From NCBI RefSeq assembly GCF_023343835.1, contig NC_064435.1, positions 59,231,634 through 59,295,633 of the forward strand: a DNA stretch of 64,000 nucleotides, read 5' to 3'. Source of the DNA: Lagopus muta. Lineage: Eukaryota > Chordata > Aves > Galliformes > Phasianidae. The notes under the pieces were generated by a model. It did not search any database and was not told where the DNA came from. It saw only the letters and a list, made by a program, of their open reading frames with translations. The position numbers and the translations under genes are program-made. Position 1 is the stretch's first letter. Every line of letters starts with the position of its first letter. Below, piece after piece: positions 1 to 13,450 of this stretch.

Positions 1-215
1 TCCACTCTTGCTCTTGTTAAACTTAACCAGGTTTATCTCTGCCCAATAATCCAGTCTGTCCAGGTGCCAATGAATGGCAGCACAGCCTTCCGATGTGTCA
101 GCCACTCCCCCCAGCTCTGTATCATCAGCAAACTTGCTGAGGGTGGGCTCTATCTGTTCATCCAAGTCACTGATGGAGATATTGAACAAGAACAGACCAC
201 CCTCAATTCCCTAGT
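1..215 (-). mobile_element. CR1 LINE, ORF2 reverse transcriptase fragment
   Basis: Read on the minus strand this is an unbroken frame of about 70 codons from the CR1 reverse transcriptase, including LSKFADDTELGGVADTSEG and LVKFNKSKSG. FADD is the catalytic aspartate motif of non-LTR reverse transcriptases. The fragment continues past the left edge. It is truncated and dead, but less decayed over this stretch than most copies in the window. Confidence 0.85.
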
Positions 216-552
216 TTTCCACCTGGAAGGCTTTCCATTAGAGATCAATTTGACTTCTTCGAATGTAATGTCATGCTTTTTGTTTACCAGTACACATGTA
301 GGGGATCAACAGGGAGGAAAGTTAAAAATAAAAAAGGAATATTTTGAACAAACTTATGCTAAAAATCAAAAACTTTAATGAAACCTGTCTTGCTAAGAGT
401 TAAAAAAAAAAACCATAAAAACAAACAAAAAAAAAAACCAACAGCAATAAACCAAGTTATTCCTTACTACCACAGAGCCTTTTATTCTCTGACGAAGGTC
501 CTGAATGAAATGAGAACAGTAGAAGGGGAAGTAATCAAGACAAACACGTGCG

Positions 553-571
553 CACACACACACACACACAC
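553..571. repeat. (CA)n microsatellite
   Basis: Nine CA units plus one C in ERP44 intron 2, preceded by a degenerate CACGTGCG. Confidence 0.95.
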
Positions 572-2306
572 TACAAGACAAATAAAAACTAGTAGGAAAG
601 ATCTAGTTTGAAAGTAACGTAGCAGTGTATCTTTAATTAGAATATAATTGCTAAAAATAACAGTTTTCTAAAGGAACAAGTTTAAACGTAGCAGAAAGAA
701 AAAAAACCAAAACTTTTATAACTTACCAATCAGCATAAAAATTAACTAAAGCAACATCTGCATTGTCTGGGAAGGCAAGAAGAAAAGAACCCAATGTCAC
801 ATTGTGAGGAAAAGATCTTGGCATTTTAATCTAAGATTACAAAAAATATGCATAAAAAATATAAAAGCTAGAATTTCTAGATTGCTGAGCTCACAGTCTG
901 CTGGAAAAATACCAGGATAAATCTTAGCTGAAATATAATCTATAGCAAGTGGGAATGTGATGAAGGAGGCCTATAGTCAAGCATTTTCTGGATATATTAC
1001 ACATTAAATATGACAATTCTTAAAGCATAAGATACAAAATAAGTAACATATCAGACAAAATTCTGAATTTACATTGAAGATACTGAAATCCAGAAGCTGT
1101 ACTCCAGTATCCCTCTTAAACGTTACATATTTGCAAGTGCTCAAATAGTTAAAAAGCTGAAGTGTTAGCTGTTCAGGTTAGAAGAATGACAACATGTGGG
1201 CTGACTGTGCAACTTGCTCCACATCTGTCTTATTTGTTAAGATACTGGATACAAGGGCAAAATGCGGCAGAGAAACCTTCAAATTCCTCCTCCAACGAGC
1301 TAAGGAAAACACTTGAAAAAAATGCAATACTACAGTGATAAGGCAGCAAAATAATGCTCCATTCAATACTTTAAAGTAAAAAAGATTTCAAAATCTGAAA
1401 GACACGTGCACTTAAAACCTCCTGCTTAGCAATAAACTGCGATCTCTGCACAACAGAATAACCATGCTGTAAACTGATTTTTATTAGTAGTAATGGACTA
1501 GATATTGAAGAAAAATTGTAACAAATATTTGAATCATATGGCAGCAGTCACATAGCTCATAGAATGGTTCTACATTTTTCAGCATATAAAAAGGTATTTA
1601 CAGTTTTTGTCTAGTCATACATTTACTACACAAAGCAATCCTGCAGTCAAAGGCAAATTAAAACCAAATAGCTCCTTTGAACGCTTCTCATTAAAAAGCA
1701 TATTTTTATGAATGTATTTGCAACAACACAGGGTTTTTCTTGTTCCCCCTCTCTCCATTATCCCTCTCCACAAACACAATTAGATACCAACAAATGGCCA
1801 AATGGCATCCTTTTCAGACAAGATACATCTGTTTACTTTAAGGCACTTTAAGTATTTTAAATACTAATTTGTGTCTCTTTTCTATGAGCCATTAGAAATC
1901 AAGACAACATTTAACCTGAGAAAAAGAACAGCTGAACAAGCAAGGCATTTAATATGACCCACTACCATGCGTTTCAGCTGCTGCTATTTTTTGGGAGCTC
2001 TTAAAACACTCTTCTGACAGGCTTTGGCTATTTATAATTGAAAGTTCTCATCTGCAAACAAGACACTTGGTATTTTTCTTAGACACTTCAAATTGTCATT
2101 TAAATTATACTGAAGTAATCTGTTAAGCAATACGTTAAGTTAGCTGTCTGCACTAAAACCTCTATGCAGATTACAATTCATATTCTCAGAGTGAGGGTGT
2201 ACATATTCATGTAATAACATTGCAAGATTCTCACAGATAAGTGACTGTACACAAAGTAGTCTGTACACTGTGCAAGGCAAAAAAAAAGAAGATTCAAAGT
2301 ACTCAC

Positions 2307-2379
2307 TTAAAATGTCATCTATATTTCCGCTATCTAGACTTGTTATTTCACTTCTTGTTGGATTAAAAAGCCAAGACAC
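2307..2379 (-). CDS. ERP44: ERP44 coding exon 2
   Basis: A 73-bp exon bounded by an AG acceptor at 2381-2380 (upstream tract TTTCTCTTGTAG) and a GTGAGT donor at 2306-2301. It encodes VSWLFNPTRS, then EITSLDSGNIDDIL, plus the first base of an asparagine codon. The second stretch is almost identical to the mature N-terminus of human ERP44 (EITSLDTENIDEIL), which immediately follows signal peptide cleavage. The VSWLF stretch corresponds to the end of the human signal peptide (VTWVF). The thioredoxin-like a domain with its CRFS site begins in the next exon, which I do not find in 1-2306. Exon size and phase match the mammalian gene. Confidence 0.93.
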
Positions 2380-2644
2380 CTACAAGAGAAACCAAACCAG
2401 TCAGGTATGTAGATATTTCAACAGCAAAGCAGTAACATTTCAAAAGCTAGAGAGGAACAAACAGTGAAGTAACTACAAATCAATCCAAGCACACCAGATG
2501 ATATCGTTTGTCACAAATGCAAAAATGAACATTGTTTACAGATATAACATTCTTGCATTCTTGCACAGTTAAAACAAAACTGGTCATCTCTTCATATAAG
2601 GCTCTATGTCGGTAGAAATTTATGTTGGCAGAAATATTACTGAT

Positions 2645-3075
2645 CACAGAATCAGAATCACAGAATCACAAGGTTGGAAACGACCTTCAAGATCATCTAG
2701 TCCAACCACCCTCCCATTCCTATCAGTGCCACAAGCTACTAAACCATCTCTCGTAGCTCCTCATCCAGGCGCCTCTTGAACACTGCCAGGGACGGCGACT
2801 CCACCACCTCCCTGGGCAGCCATTCCAGTGCCTGACCACCCTCTGAGAGAAAAAGTTTCTCCTAATATCCAACCTAAATCTCCTCTGGTACAACTTCTTG
2901 CCATTTCCTCAGGTCCTACTATTTGCCTGGGAGAAGAGGCCAGACCCTTTTGCACCACAACCTCCCTTCAGGAAGTTGTAGAGTGCAATGAGGTCTCCCC
3001 TGAGCCTCCTCTTCTCCAGACTGAACAATCCCAGCTCCCTCAGCCGCTCCTCATAAGACTTGTAAGTGTACATAA
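2645..3075 (-). mobile_element. CR1 LINE 3' fragment
   Basis: Antisense reading gives the end of CR1 ORF2 ([31 protein letters not shown]) followed by the 3' UTR, closing with the typical CR1 terminal repeats of the TGATTCTGTGATTC type at 2645-2670. It lies about 260 bp upstream of ERP44 exon 2 in intron 1, in the same orientation as the gene. Confidence 0.9.
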
Positions 3076-3902
3076 GACTTGTAAACTGATGATACCTTTT
3101 AGAAAAACTTCCATTCTTAAATGTGTTCTGAAGAGAGAAACAAAACCAGCATTTTAGACACTCACCAACCCTGCACATTCCTAAAGAGTGTAGGCCCATC
3201 CATTTCACCCAGTGACAAATAATTTCTGATGCTACTTACAGGACTTGTCTGGCTAAAAGGTGTCACAATAGGTAATACTTGCAAACGCATCCATTTTTAT
3301 TGCTTTTTAAGAAAATACAAGGTTGCAGTTAATTAGATAGCTCTAATATCTACATGTAAACATACCTCCTGCATCTCATCACTGCCTCTGTATCAGCACA
3401 TAATTGGCACAAACTTAGCAGACCTGGTAAGAACTGAAGAAACCACATCAGCCGTATCATTCAATCTCAAAGCAACACAATGCTCTTAATGCACCTACCC
3501 TAACAGCACAGTTTTATGAAAGGGCATGCTCCCACATTCGCTGCAATAAGCATAGTTCTTTTACCTCAAAATGCAATGGAGGAAAGTACTAATGTGTGAA
3601 TTGTAATATGCTTATACTTTGGAAGATGTAACTGTACAAGTCTCCGATCACAATACAAACTCTTGATCTGGGATGCTGACATTTCCTATCCAAGCAAGCC
3701 AGTCAGAAAGTCACCCCTCTTAACTAGGGCCAGAGCGTGGACTAAATGCTCTACTGAGACATCTTTCAACCTATTTTCTCCAAAGAGCCTACAATCTTTC
3801 AGTTGAAAGGGATGATAGGAAAGGGAAAGGAAGGTTTTCAGTAAAGAACTGACAGAAATGCACACAGGTCAAGAGGTCGTGCAGAAAACAGAAAATCAAA
3901 CC

Positions 3903-4090
3903 AACACAGAATATCCTGAAGGGGCCCACAAGCATCACCATGTCCAACTCCTGGCTCCACACAGCACTACCCAACCCATTCAAACTCTACATCTCAGAGC
4001 AGAGTCCAAATGCTCCTAGAACTTTGGCACTTGAGGCCATGCTCGCTGCCCTCTGGTGAAGTCTTTTCCTAATCAGCAATCCAACCAGAG
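3903..4090 (-). mobile_element. CR1 LINE 3' fragment
   Basis: Contains the CR1 3' UTR words seen on the plus strand as TCCAACTCCTGGCTCCACAC and GCTGCCCTCTGGTG. It is diverged, with approximate ends, in ERP44 intron 1. Confidence 0.7.
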
Positions 4091-7000
4091 CAGGTTACCA
4101 GAGAGCAGAGCTCAGCACTGCCCCTCTGCTCCCCTCATGAGGAGCCGTGGGCCGCCATGAGGCCTCCCTCAGTGTCCTCGAGGCCTTAGGTTTAGTTCTT
4201 GTAGCTGCAAAGAAACTCTGCTTCTGACCACAGAGGCCCGAGGGCTGCTTTTACTAAAGACACTGGGACAGGGGGAATAAAATAAAGCTAAGAACAGTAT
4301 TCAAATGCCAGTGTGTGGAGAAGCTGGAGCACCATAATACTAGGATCTCAGCATTTCCAGATGAGCCTGAGACCTCTCCTAAAGCAATGCCATGGCAGTG
4401 GCTGACCACCTAAGAGTGTGATGGATTGAGGAAACGACTACAAGCAGTGAGCCCCCAGGGCATGCTTGTCTTTGACACCCTTTGCACTTCATCAAGAGAC
4501 TAATTCAATGCCAAACATCAAGTCTTTCAGCATTTGTCACAAATGCATATCATATATCGACTTCCCTAAAACATTAAACATAGTGGATGTCTGCTTCCAT
4601 TACAATCAGTTTTGAAAATGATGGGAATCTTTTGCAGTGAGATGCTGTCAATAAGTCTGAAGCTATCAACGGAAGCAGCACATAAGTGAGGTTTCCAGCA
4701 ATGATTTTCAATTCCTTTGGATTTGTGCATCACTAAACATTTCTTGGTGAAGTCACTGGTCTCCTTGTATTTCCCATATAGAGATTGCTGGGTTGTACAG
4801 AGTCTGTCATACGCTAAAGGTTGACAGCTCAACAGCTGCTGTAAAGCAGAATGTCCATCACTGCTTTCCACTTGCTATCTAGACATTATTGTACAAATCT
4901 AAGATTCTGGAGGACCTTGCACAGCCCTCCTGTGGCACCTGAAGTCTACCAGAAGCAAAAGTCCAACCACTGGCTTCTAGATGATGGTATAGAATAAAAA
5001 ATTATGGTTGAATTCACAGAGGAAACTACCAGCAGAAGAACACTGTCTGCCATAAAGAATCTGAGTAAGCAAACTGTGGGATGCACAGGATGTGGCAGCT
5101 CAGTATGGGGGAAGCACCTTTGAAAAGCTTTGTAGCTGACTGCAGTCTAATCAGCTAGAAGAGAAGACTCTGCCTTCAGTCCTTGCAGAGGAGATAGCCA
5201 CCACCAGTACAGGCACCCCGCTATCACCCCTGGCTGGTGAGAAGGATAACAAAAAACCTGTGCTTTGCTTTGTGGAGGTGCAGATAGGAGTACTTACATT
5301 TTTGGCAATTGGTCAGTTAAGCCTGAGTGAATTAGCATACTTTGTTTTTTTTTGGTACATGTTACATTGCATTAGATGTGTAACTGAAGCAGCAGTAATG
5401 ACAAAACAATAGTCCAGCTGTTATTGTTAATGTAACAAATAGTATTACTCAAAATCCCTTTTACCGGCTGTCATCTGATCCAACCACAAGTGACTGCAAA
5501 ATCATTAATGTACATTCCAGGGCTTCAGCTGCCCTGCAAGTTCTCAGAATCCTCTGGCTGTACGTTCGAAGATCACAGGGCTACCCTACCTGTACTGCTT
5601 ACAATCTCCAACAATGCTTGTTTACTAAGAAAGACCACACAACCCTCTAGAAACTTCAAATGTCGTATTTTCTTAACATAACCAAACCAGTTAGATATCA
5701 ATTTCTTAAACTACGTGGCTTTTTCTAACACAAATTTACAGCAGCAGCAGCATTAAACCCATCTAATTGGTTGAACTAAGCATAAATTAAACATAACATA
5801 GATAAGCACACCATTTGCAATCAGGAAACTGGTTGTGTTATTCAGCAGATGTACTTTAATGGATTAGGAACTGTAGTTTAATTTGTAGACTGCTACAATA
5901 TGCCTCAACTTGCAATGTAAATATTTAACAGCAATATCAAACTGTAGGACTTCCTAGCAAATAAAATCCCCTACTAAACTTTATGCTACATACAGAAAAA
6001 GTACATTAAAACTAACACTTCTTTACAGAACAAATAAGGTTTCTGAATACTTTATTAACACTTATTTGCAGAAAAATCTGGCGCAAGCTACAGGTACTGA
6101 AAAACAAATACTCCAGACGTCTTCATACTGAAGCTAAGAATGAAGTTAAGCTGTAGATCCCACTGCCCCTCCAAATTAAACAGAAGTGGAAAACTATTGA
6201 GACTGAAAACTTATTTCCCCAAAAGCTACATAAATCTCCAGGTAACCAAAGTATTTTTCCTACTAGAAAGGTTCCATTTTGTCAAAATATATTCATAATC
6301 AAATTCTTAAACATTTCATACTGACTAAAAAATTGTGGCGTCAGAACTTTCACACTAAGTATACGGAGTTAATGGAAAAAAGCTTTTCTTTCAAGAAGTG
6401 TCTATAAATATGCAAGCCTCACTCCAGCTCAAGCTTTCATCAACGTATAATGCCTGTAAGGAATAAAGCACACCCTTTTGACCCAGTAATCTTGCTGTCC
6501 CCAGAGATTCAAGAGAGTTTGTGGTATTGCTAGTATTAATATTTAACATGAAGGAATACGGATTCTAATTCAAACTGTCAAGAAGCTACACTGTTTTGAG
6601 AATATCTTCTGACCTCTGATGAGCCCCGTGAATGATAACCCAGGGGCACAAAAGAAAATATTTTTTGAGGAAATGTTTTCTGAACATCAGTTGCACACAT
6701 TATAAGACAAGCCTTGAACTTACGTTCTGAAAAATATAGTGGCTAACAAAAAAGCCTTTTTTTTTTAATTATGATTTTAAGTGCAAATTTAGTATTCCAT
6801 TGGCCTACATCAGACAGACAGACAAGTAACCAATTGCGTTTGTAACTGAGAAAAATAATCCGACTAACTGCACAAGACCACTACAAACTCACTGGAGAAA
6901 TATAACACTGCAAAATGGTAACTGGTGATATAAGTAGCCAGTAGAAAACAATTCAGGCAGCTGCCCCTGTATCAGACAATTAACTACATTTTGATATGAT

Positions 7001-8161
7001 GGTGCACGTTGCTGGAGTGAGATTGTACATGTTTTCAAATGCTAGAGCCACTAAAATCCAAAAAGAGAACTAAACAGCTGTGAAAGTCTGCCAAAAAATA
7101 AAGATATAGTAGAATATTAAAATTCTAAATAAGAGTGAAATTGCACAAGTCAGATGAACGTTGGCTTATAATTTAACAAAATACAGACTAAAAGAAAGAA
7201 AGCACAGAAACCATTTATGAATGCATTGCTAAAAAAAGTCAGGAGCCAAACAACACATTCAGAAAGATAAAATGTAGTTGATACAGGGGGAAAGGAAGAA
7301 GAGGAGATGACACACGTGTACAGATACTCCTCTTGACATCAAAAACTGTTGAATGTTGTCTGAATAGATGATCAGCTCAGTTTCCTGGAGGTTTCTGAAG
7401 ATAAAGCTGTGGATATTTTTCATTGGGGAAGCTCAGTAAGTACAGAAGTACTACTACTGCTGCTGCCCTAGTTTCTTCTAAGGAAATCTTAAATACTATG
7501 CAGTAACACGGCAGAGATTTCTTTTGCATTTGTCCTTCAAACCAGGTACTGCACTGTAAGAACCAGTGAGGGACACAGGTGGAGATTCAGAAATCACAAC
7601 AAAACTTCCCACTTTAGGTTGGAGCAACGAGTGCTAGGAGCCAGTATGTACCTGTTTCTGAGAATCAACTGCACATTGGCTGACATTTATTTGTATTTTT
7701 CCAACAGACCACCTCAAAGCACTGCCAAACAGTGATAGTACTCTCTACTGAGGCATGAGACTACCCACGTTGCCTTATACAGAACAAAATGTCTGGAAAA
7801 AACCCATCCCATTCTCTTTGACACACTTCCCAAAGGCAAACCTCTGACTTCAAATACCAAATCTCACATCCTTTTTACAAAAAGGAAACAAAAAAGAACC
7901 CAATCTAAATGGCTCTCCTGTTGACAGGTCAGCTGTTCGGTATCCACCACATACACCCAATTAACAAAGCCCACTGGTTATTCAGGGGGTTTAGGTCAAG
8001 CTTTTAACATTTTACTCTTAGCAATTAGCACTGTTGGTTCTTCAGTCACTGACTGGATTGAAGAGTCTGACCTATGGATTTAGTGGCATTTCCTTCCTGA
8101 GATCATTTCATTTAAAGAAGAGTCTTAACAGTTTAACTGTGCACAACCTTAATACTACTTT

Positions 8162-8193
8162 AAAAAAAGAAAGAAAGAAAGAAAGAAAGAAAA
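8162..8193. repeat. (GAAA)n microsatellite
   Basis: An A run followed by six to seven GAAA units in ERP44 intron 1. On the transcribed gene's sense strand it reads as a TTTC pyrimidine tract. Confidence 0.95.
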
Positions 8194-9015
8194 CAAAGTA
8201 ATAATTCTGTTGTGGTTTTGATTAATGGATTTTTTTTTTCCCAAATATTTTATTTCACAGTATGAAACAGAGGTCCCCACTTCCAGAGCAAACCCTGTTC
8301 TTGGAGCATTATAATTTCTAATTAGCAGTATACCTGCAAGGCAGTCAGGAAGCCCAGCCTTCATTTCCACTTGCTAAACTCCCTACTTATCCTTTTCTCC
8401 TGCTGTGAAACCCTAAAGGCACACAATGGAACAGTCTCTCTCCTCTACCCAAAGCCCTTTTATGCTTGGCAGCCATCTCTGTGCCACTTGTGATCCACGC
8501 TGACATACTGAAGTTACTACCTGAAGTCCCAGCCCCATAGGACTTTGTGGCTGACTTTCAGTCCCCAAGTACATCTTCCTTATGCATGCTGCTGATCGGT
8601 TGCTGCTCCAAGATCTGCATTAAACTCAGAGCCAAAAGGAAGCAGACGAGTTTACAGCCTGCTGCAGGATGCTGCAAATTGAAAGGAATCCCAGGAGAAA
8701 GCAGTGTTGAAGCTGACAGGCATCGTGAGAGCCCCTGAAGTTGGGCTTCAGAGCCATCAATCACGAACATCTCACCGGTAGCATTCCCACAGGCCCCATA
8801 ATGAACCACAGAGCCCAGAGCTGAGAGAGGCAACAGTAAATATAGAATGCTGAGGAAAATCAGGAGAAAGAGACCATAACCCCCACCTTCTGTCACAGCA
8901 TTTCAGTTCTTGTCATCACCATATTCCAGGGCATGTGTGAACATGGCTGCAATTTAGACTGATTGAATGCTGCCATCCCTTACTCTGTTACCAAACTAGA
9001 TTTTTATTTGTAACA

Positions 9016-9230
9016 TAGTATCACAGAATTATAAATTGGCCCCGGTTGAAAAGGACCATAATGATCACGGAGTTTCAACCCCCCTGCTATGTGCAGGGTC
9101 ACCAACCAGCAGACCAGGCTGCCCAGAGCCACATCCAGCCTGGCCTTGAATGCCTCCAGGGATGGGGCATCCACAACCTCCTTGGGCAACCTGTTCCAGT
9201 GCATCACCACCCTCTGTGTGAAAAAACATA
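9016..9230 (-). mobile_element. CR1 LINE 3' fragment
   Basis: Characteristic CR1 3' UTR in reverse orientation: a TCACAGAATTATA start, CAGGCTGCCCAGAGCCACAT and a GGGGCATCCACAACCTCC segment. The same subfamily recurs at 13228-13450 and 14077-14200. Confidence 0.9.
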
Positions 9231-11009
9231 ACACAGGCTACTGTTATTATAAAACAACATGACATACCACATCAGTGCAAAAAGCTAAGTAATGATGGCT
9301 TTAGCCTACATGTAAGTTAGAACAATTTTTAAATTGGTATCAAACAGTTCTTTTCCTACTATTGATTTTCAACAGCCATATTAAAACTCAATCAGGGAAA
9401 TTTAAAGGACTTAAAAGAACCTACTGAAAACAGATTTAGGGATTGCAACTGTTAGATTTTCCCTCTTCCCATGGGAAGCTAACTAACTTGAAATAAAGAT
9501 TACACATACAAACACACAGACACAACAAGTAAACCTCCTTGTCTAAATCATTATAAAATGGAATGGCCTGCCAAGGCTAAACAGTACCATAAAAACTGCA
9601 CAAAGCTAGGTGGAAAGAGTGCTATACTGAGAGGCAATGCAATTTCACATTTTTCTCCACGTGTCACCTACTTTTACAAGTGTCTCAGAGGAATTCTTGC
9701 TGCAGGTGCATTTATCATCAGTATAACCTCTCGCAGAAGCAAAAGTTGGAAGCAAAAAGCATTCATGGTTTGTAACTGTACTTTGCAATTCTAAATGATA
9801 TTGATCCTACGCTCTAGGAGAGGAAAAACCCCTCACAATTAACAGTTCCTACAACTGACCTTAACTGACATGCAGAAATAGCGTAGGATTGTCTTGTGAA
9901 TTTTATGCCTCGGTACGATTTGCAATGGCTTGTTACCATAGCACTGAAGGCCCCCTGAAAAAATGGGCAAATTTACTTCTCAACAGCTCGTACATTATTA
10001 AAATCACAAAATGTTCATTCAAGAAGCTCACTGCAGAGAAGAAAATTAAACCTCAGTAACAAAATATGCGATTCAAGGTATCACATTCCTCTTCATAAAG
10101 CTCTGAACAGCAGACCCATATACATCTCAACACCATTTTAAAGCTCAAGACTCCAGGCTCATATCTTAAGGATCACTGGCTTTCAGAGAAATGCTCAAAT
10201 CAAAGCTCAAAAATGACATGAGGCATGTTTAAAGAAATGTCACAGAGATAAAATGTGTCGGTAGTTTTCAGTTCAACTCTCTTATTATTTTCAGTTATTT
10301 CCCTTCTTGGCTCAGAGTGGAAAAAAAAAAAAGTGCAGTCTCCAGTCAGGACCACTACACACTGGTTTTCCTTGTAGATCTATGGACTACATACATTTCA
10401 GACAAAAGATGTAAATGTGTGTCTAAATAACTGCACCAACTCACAAAAAATAAACGTTTAAAGCAGTCCAGTTCTGCAGAAGGATGAACTTTCCTTCAAG
10501 CTTCTTCCATAGCTTTGAAGCCATGAATTCAGCACCTGAGAAAACTAACTGAAAACTCTGACTCTTTCAGATATTTTATTTACCACACTTTTCATTCTTA
10601 CAAAAGAAACTATGAAAAATCGTATAACTTGCAGACTTGTAATAAATAAATAAAGAAAAGAGGGACAAAACCTCATATTCGGCTAAAGCTTCCATGGTTT
10701 GACACAGTTATTGCTAGGTGGTCTGATTATCTGGTACCAATACACTGATTCATTTCCAGGAAGGAATAAAGAACACGAAGTAGAAATGATTAGCATCAAC
10801 TAAACTGCAACAGCTGTTTATGAAAGTCAGTACCCTCAAGTTTTTGAACTTGTTAAAGGTATGATCCAGCAAGATAAAAGAAATGGCTGCTTGGTCTTAT
10901 CTTGTCCAGGAGGCAGTTCTGAGAGCACAACACAATACTTTGCTGCTCCTTTCCACAGTGCCAAGGAAAAAGACCTGTTCTGCATTTAGGGAATTGCACA
11001 TAAGGCACC

Positions 11010-11168
11010 ACCAGAACTGTTCATAGGAGACAGTCCAAAGCTTGGAATTTAAGGCCAGGTTGGTTGGGGCCCTGTGCAGCTGAGCTGGCGGGGGGCAGCC
11101 CTGCCCACAGCAGGGGGTTGGGTGGGTGGGCTTTGAGGTCCCTTCCAACCCAAACCATTCCATGATCG
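11010..11168 (+). mobile_element. CR1 LINE 3' end
   Basis: Plus-strand CR1 tail with GGTCCCTTCCAACCCAAACC and a CATTCCATGAT terminus. It lies antisense to ERP44 in intron 1. Confidence 0.85.
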
Positions 11169-11261
11169 CACGTGCATTCTCCCTCTATCTTATCATTCTT
11201 GAACAAGCAACAGAGATGGATATTAGAATGAAAACAAGAGTCTTACTCTTCCCAAGAGAAG

Positions 11262-11345
11262 GGGAACAGCTCTGGCAGGGGGGGATGGACTAGATGATCA
11301 CTGCAGAGAGATCCCTTCCAAACCTTGCAGTCCTGCAATTCAGTG
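11262..11345 (+). mobile_element. CR1 LINE 3' tail, short
   Basis: A short plus-strand CR1 tail (GGACTAGATGATCACTG, then GATCCCTTCCAAACCTTG). It lies about 100 bp after the preceding copy and may be a separate insertion. Confidence 0.7.
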
Positions 11346-12099
11346 AACTGTGTGGAAGGAGAAGCAACCAAACTCTACTCAAAGTGCAGTCCAGGAGGTG
11401 GAAACTAGAAGTAGCTGTAGTGTTCCTACCAGAAATGGAATTTCCTATATAGCACATGAATGTTTGCTGTCTTGGAAAATTAATTTACCAGCTTATACAC
11501 TCATCCCTTCAGACTATTTCACATCTGCTGCCTACACACATTCCAACACATTAAAAATAACACCATTCCTGTTAAGTATTAATTTCAATAGATGCTAATA
11601 CATATCAGTATTACTGTTGAACAAGACAAAAGCCAACTTACCTCAAGTGAAACACTCTATTTCAACACCTACTCACTTTCAGTTGCTTACCTTTTCATTA
11701 ACCATGTATTCACTACTGCAAATTACAATTTATTTTCACTTCTGCTTCAAAACATGGAGCTCTCTCTCTCTTTGTGGTGAAAAAAAAAAAGAAAAAAAAA
11801 AAGATACGAACTGTCAGCAAAGACAAGCCTGTGGAGTTTTACCTTTCAGGCTGGAACTTGTTTTCAGAGTGGGTAGGAATGGCATAAACCAGCTGTTCAA
11901 ATGCAAATAAAAGAGGCTATCATAAGCACATATGAACTAGCCCTCACAATAAAAATGCCTCATAGGCAGTTTAGATAAAATATCAGGCAAAACGACAGTG
12001 CAGCCTTAGAGCAACCTGCATTTTCACATATCTGTAACATTCTGCAGATGATTCTGAGTGGCAGCGTGTGAGATATAAGTCACTCTGCTTGGTCTGGTG

Positions 12100-12190
12100 G
12101 TTTTTGTTTTGTTGTGCTTTTTTTGTTGTTTATTGATTGTTTTTTTTCAGTTTGCTTTCTTTTTGTTGTGTGTGTGGTTTTCTGCTGTTG
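12100..12190. repeat. T/G low-complexity tract
   Basis: Irregular TTTTGTTG-type sequence, ending in GTTGTGTGTGTGG and a TGCTGTTGCTGC stretch. It creates a spurious open frame and has no gene-like content. Confidence 0.8.
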
Positions 12191-13116
12191 CTGCTTTTTC
12201 ATCCGAAGATGAAAGCATCCAGGAGGTTCACAGAGGAGCACCCATAATAACAGTAAGCAAGAAGCTTGCACACATTTGCCAGCACAAAGTCAGTTCTAGA
12301 AGAGCATTCATATCCTCATTGAAAGAAGATCAAAACCCTGCGGCTCCAGAGGCACTAACTGCTTTAAACTACACAACTGATGCACTGCTATAAACAAAAA
12401 CCTCAGCAAAAATGACAATTATATAACCAAAAATACTGAATACATACAAATAGAATGCAAATACAATACAAATATACTGAAAAGTGAAGTAATTCTCTCC
12501 ACCAAGTTTACCCAAGGGGAAGAAAAACATGTTAGTTTAAACGCCACTCAATATTAGGGAACACAAGCAGACAAACCAAGTCTCCACTAACACTGTTTAA
12601 GTTGTGCTGCTCATATTTGTGCCAAAGCCAAGCTGTACTTAGGAATGAAAAAAATTGGCTTCCAAATGCAGAAACACAGCCAACTCAATTTGGCCCAAAT
12701 TTTATTGCTCAAGGCTAGAACAAGTGCTAGAAGTAAAGCAGCAAAGAAGCAAGTGTGTGGATGACAACTAGTTAAATTCCTACTCTCTTCCAATTTTAGA
12801 ATAACACTCATGCTGCACGAGAGCCAAACAAACCCATTCATGAATATGCACACAACTACCCCTGTTCATTAACCTCATATCTACAACTTCTAGCACCAGT
12901 ACTTCCTGCACTGCTAAGATCTTCCTGGTGATGCAGTTCTCCTCCCTCAGCACGACTGAGCTGCCACCTTCCCTCACACAACCTCCTCATGTTCCAGCAG
13001 GAGGTCGAGGATTCCTGCAGCTATCAAAAGACAAATAAAGCACAACACAGCCACCCAGAGCACATAAAACTTTTGTTTATACATTAAAAACATTTGAGAT
13101 TCAGTCCTGTGTTGTT

Positions 13117-13137
13117 GCTGCTGCTGCTGCTGCTGCT
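13117..13137. repeat. (GCT)7 trinucleotide repeat
   Basis: Seven perfect GCT units preceded by GTTGTT in ERP44 intron 1; it reads as AGC on the sense strand of the gene. Confidence 0.95.
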
Positions 13138-13227
13138 CCTTCCCCTTCTTTTGAAGAAATGAAGCAAGGAAGAATACCTTAGCTTTCCTAAATTACGAAC
13201 TTTCCATTCCCACACCATGTGAAAAGA

Positions 13228-13450
13228 ATCACAGAATCACAGAATGGCCTGGGTTGAAAAGCACCACAATGATCATTGAGTTTCAACCCTCTGCTGTGTG
13301 CAGGGTCACCAACCACCAGAGCAGGCTGCCCAGAGCCACATCCAGCCTGGCCTTGAATGCGTCCAGGGATGGGGCATCCACAGCCTCCTTGGGCAACCTG
13401 TTCCAGTGTGTCACCAACTTCTGTGTGAAAAACTTCCTCCTAAAAAAGCC
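13228..13450 (-). mobile_element. CR1 LINE 3' fragment
   Basis: Starts with doubled AATCACAGAATCACAGAATG and continues through the CAGAGCCACATCCAGCCTGG and GTGAAAAACTTCCTCCT words of the CR1 3' UTR in reverse orientation. It is closely related to the copy at 9016-9230. Confidence 0.92.

Larger units (their letters stand above)
1..2306 (-). other. ERP44: ERP44 intron 2 (partial)
   Basis: AT-rich intronic sequence downstream of the exon 2 donor. It holds a CR1 fragment at its far end (1-215) and a short CA microsatellite (553-571). I searched the minus strand for the expected exon 3 peptide around the CRFS motif and did not see it, so exon 3 should lie beyond the left edge. No other gene is supported. 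Confidence 0.7.

Noticed and set aside
378..611. Lysine-rich open frame with histidine-threonine repeats
   Set aside because: It is produced by A-rich sequence and the CA microsatellite at 553-571.
1..2306. Search for ERP44 exon 3 with the CRFS redox motif
   Set aside because: No minus-strand stretch encodes the expected FYADWCRFSQ-like peptide; the exon must be outside the window.
12097..12393. A hydrophobic open frame that looks like a membrane protein
   Set aside because: The phenylalanine/leucine/valine run comes from a T/G low-complexity tract.
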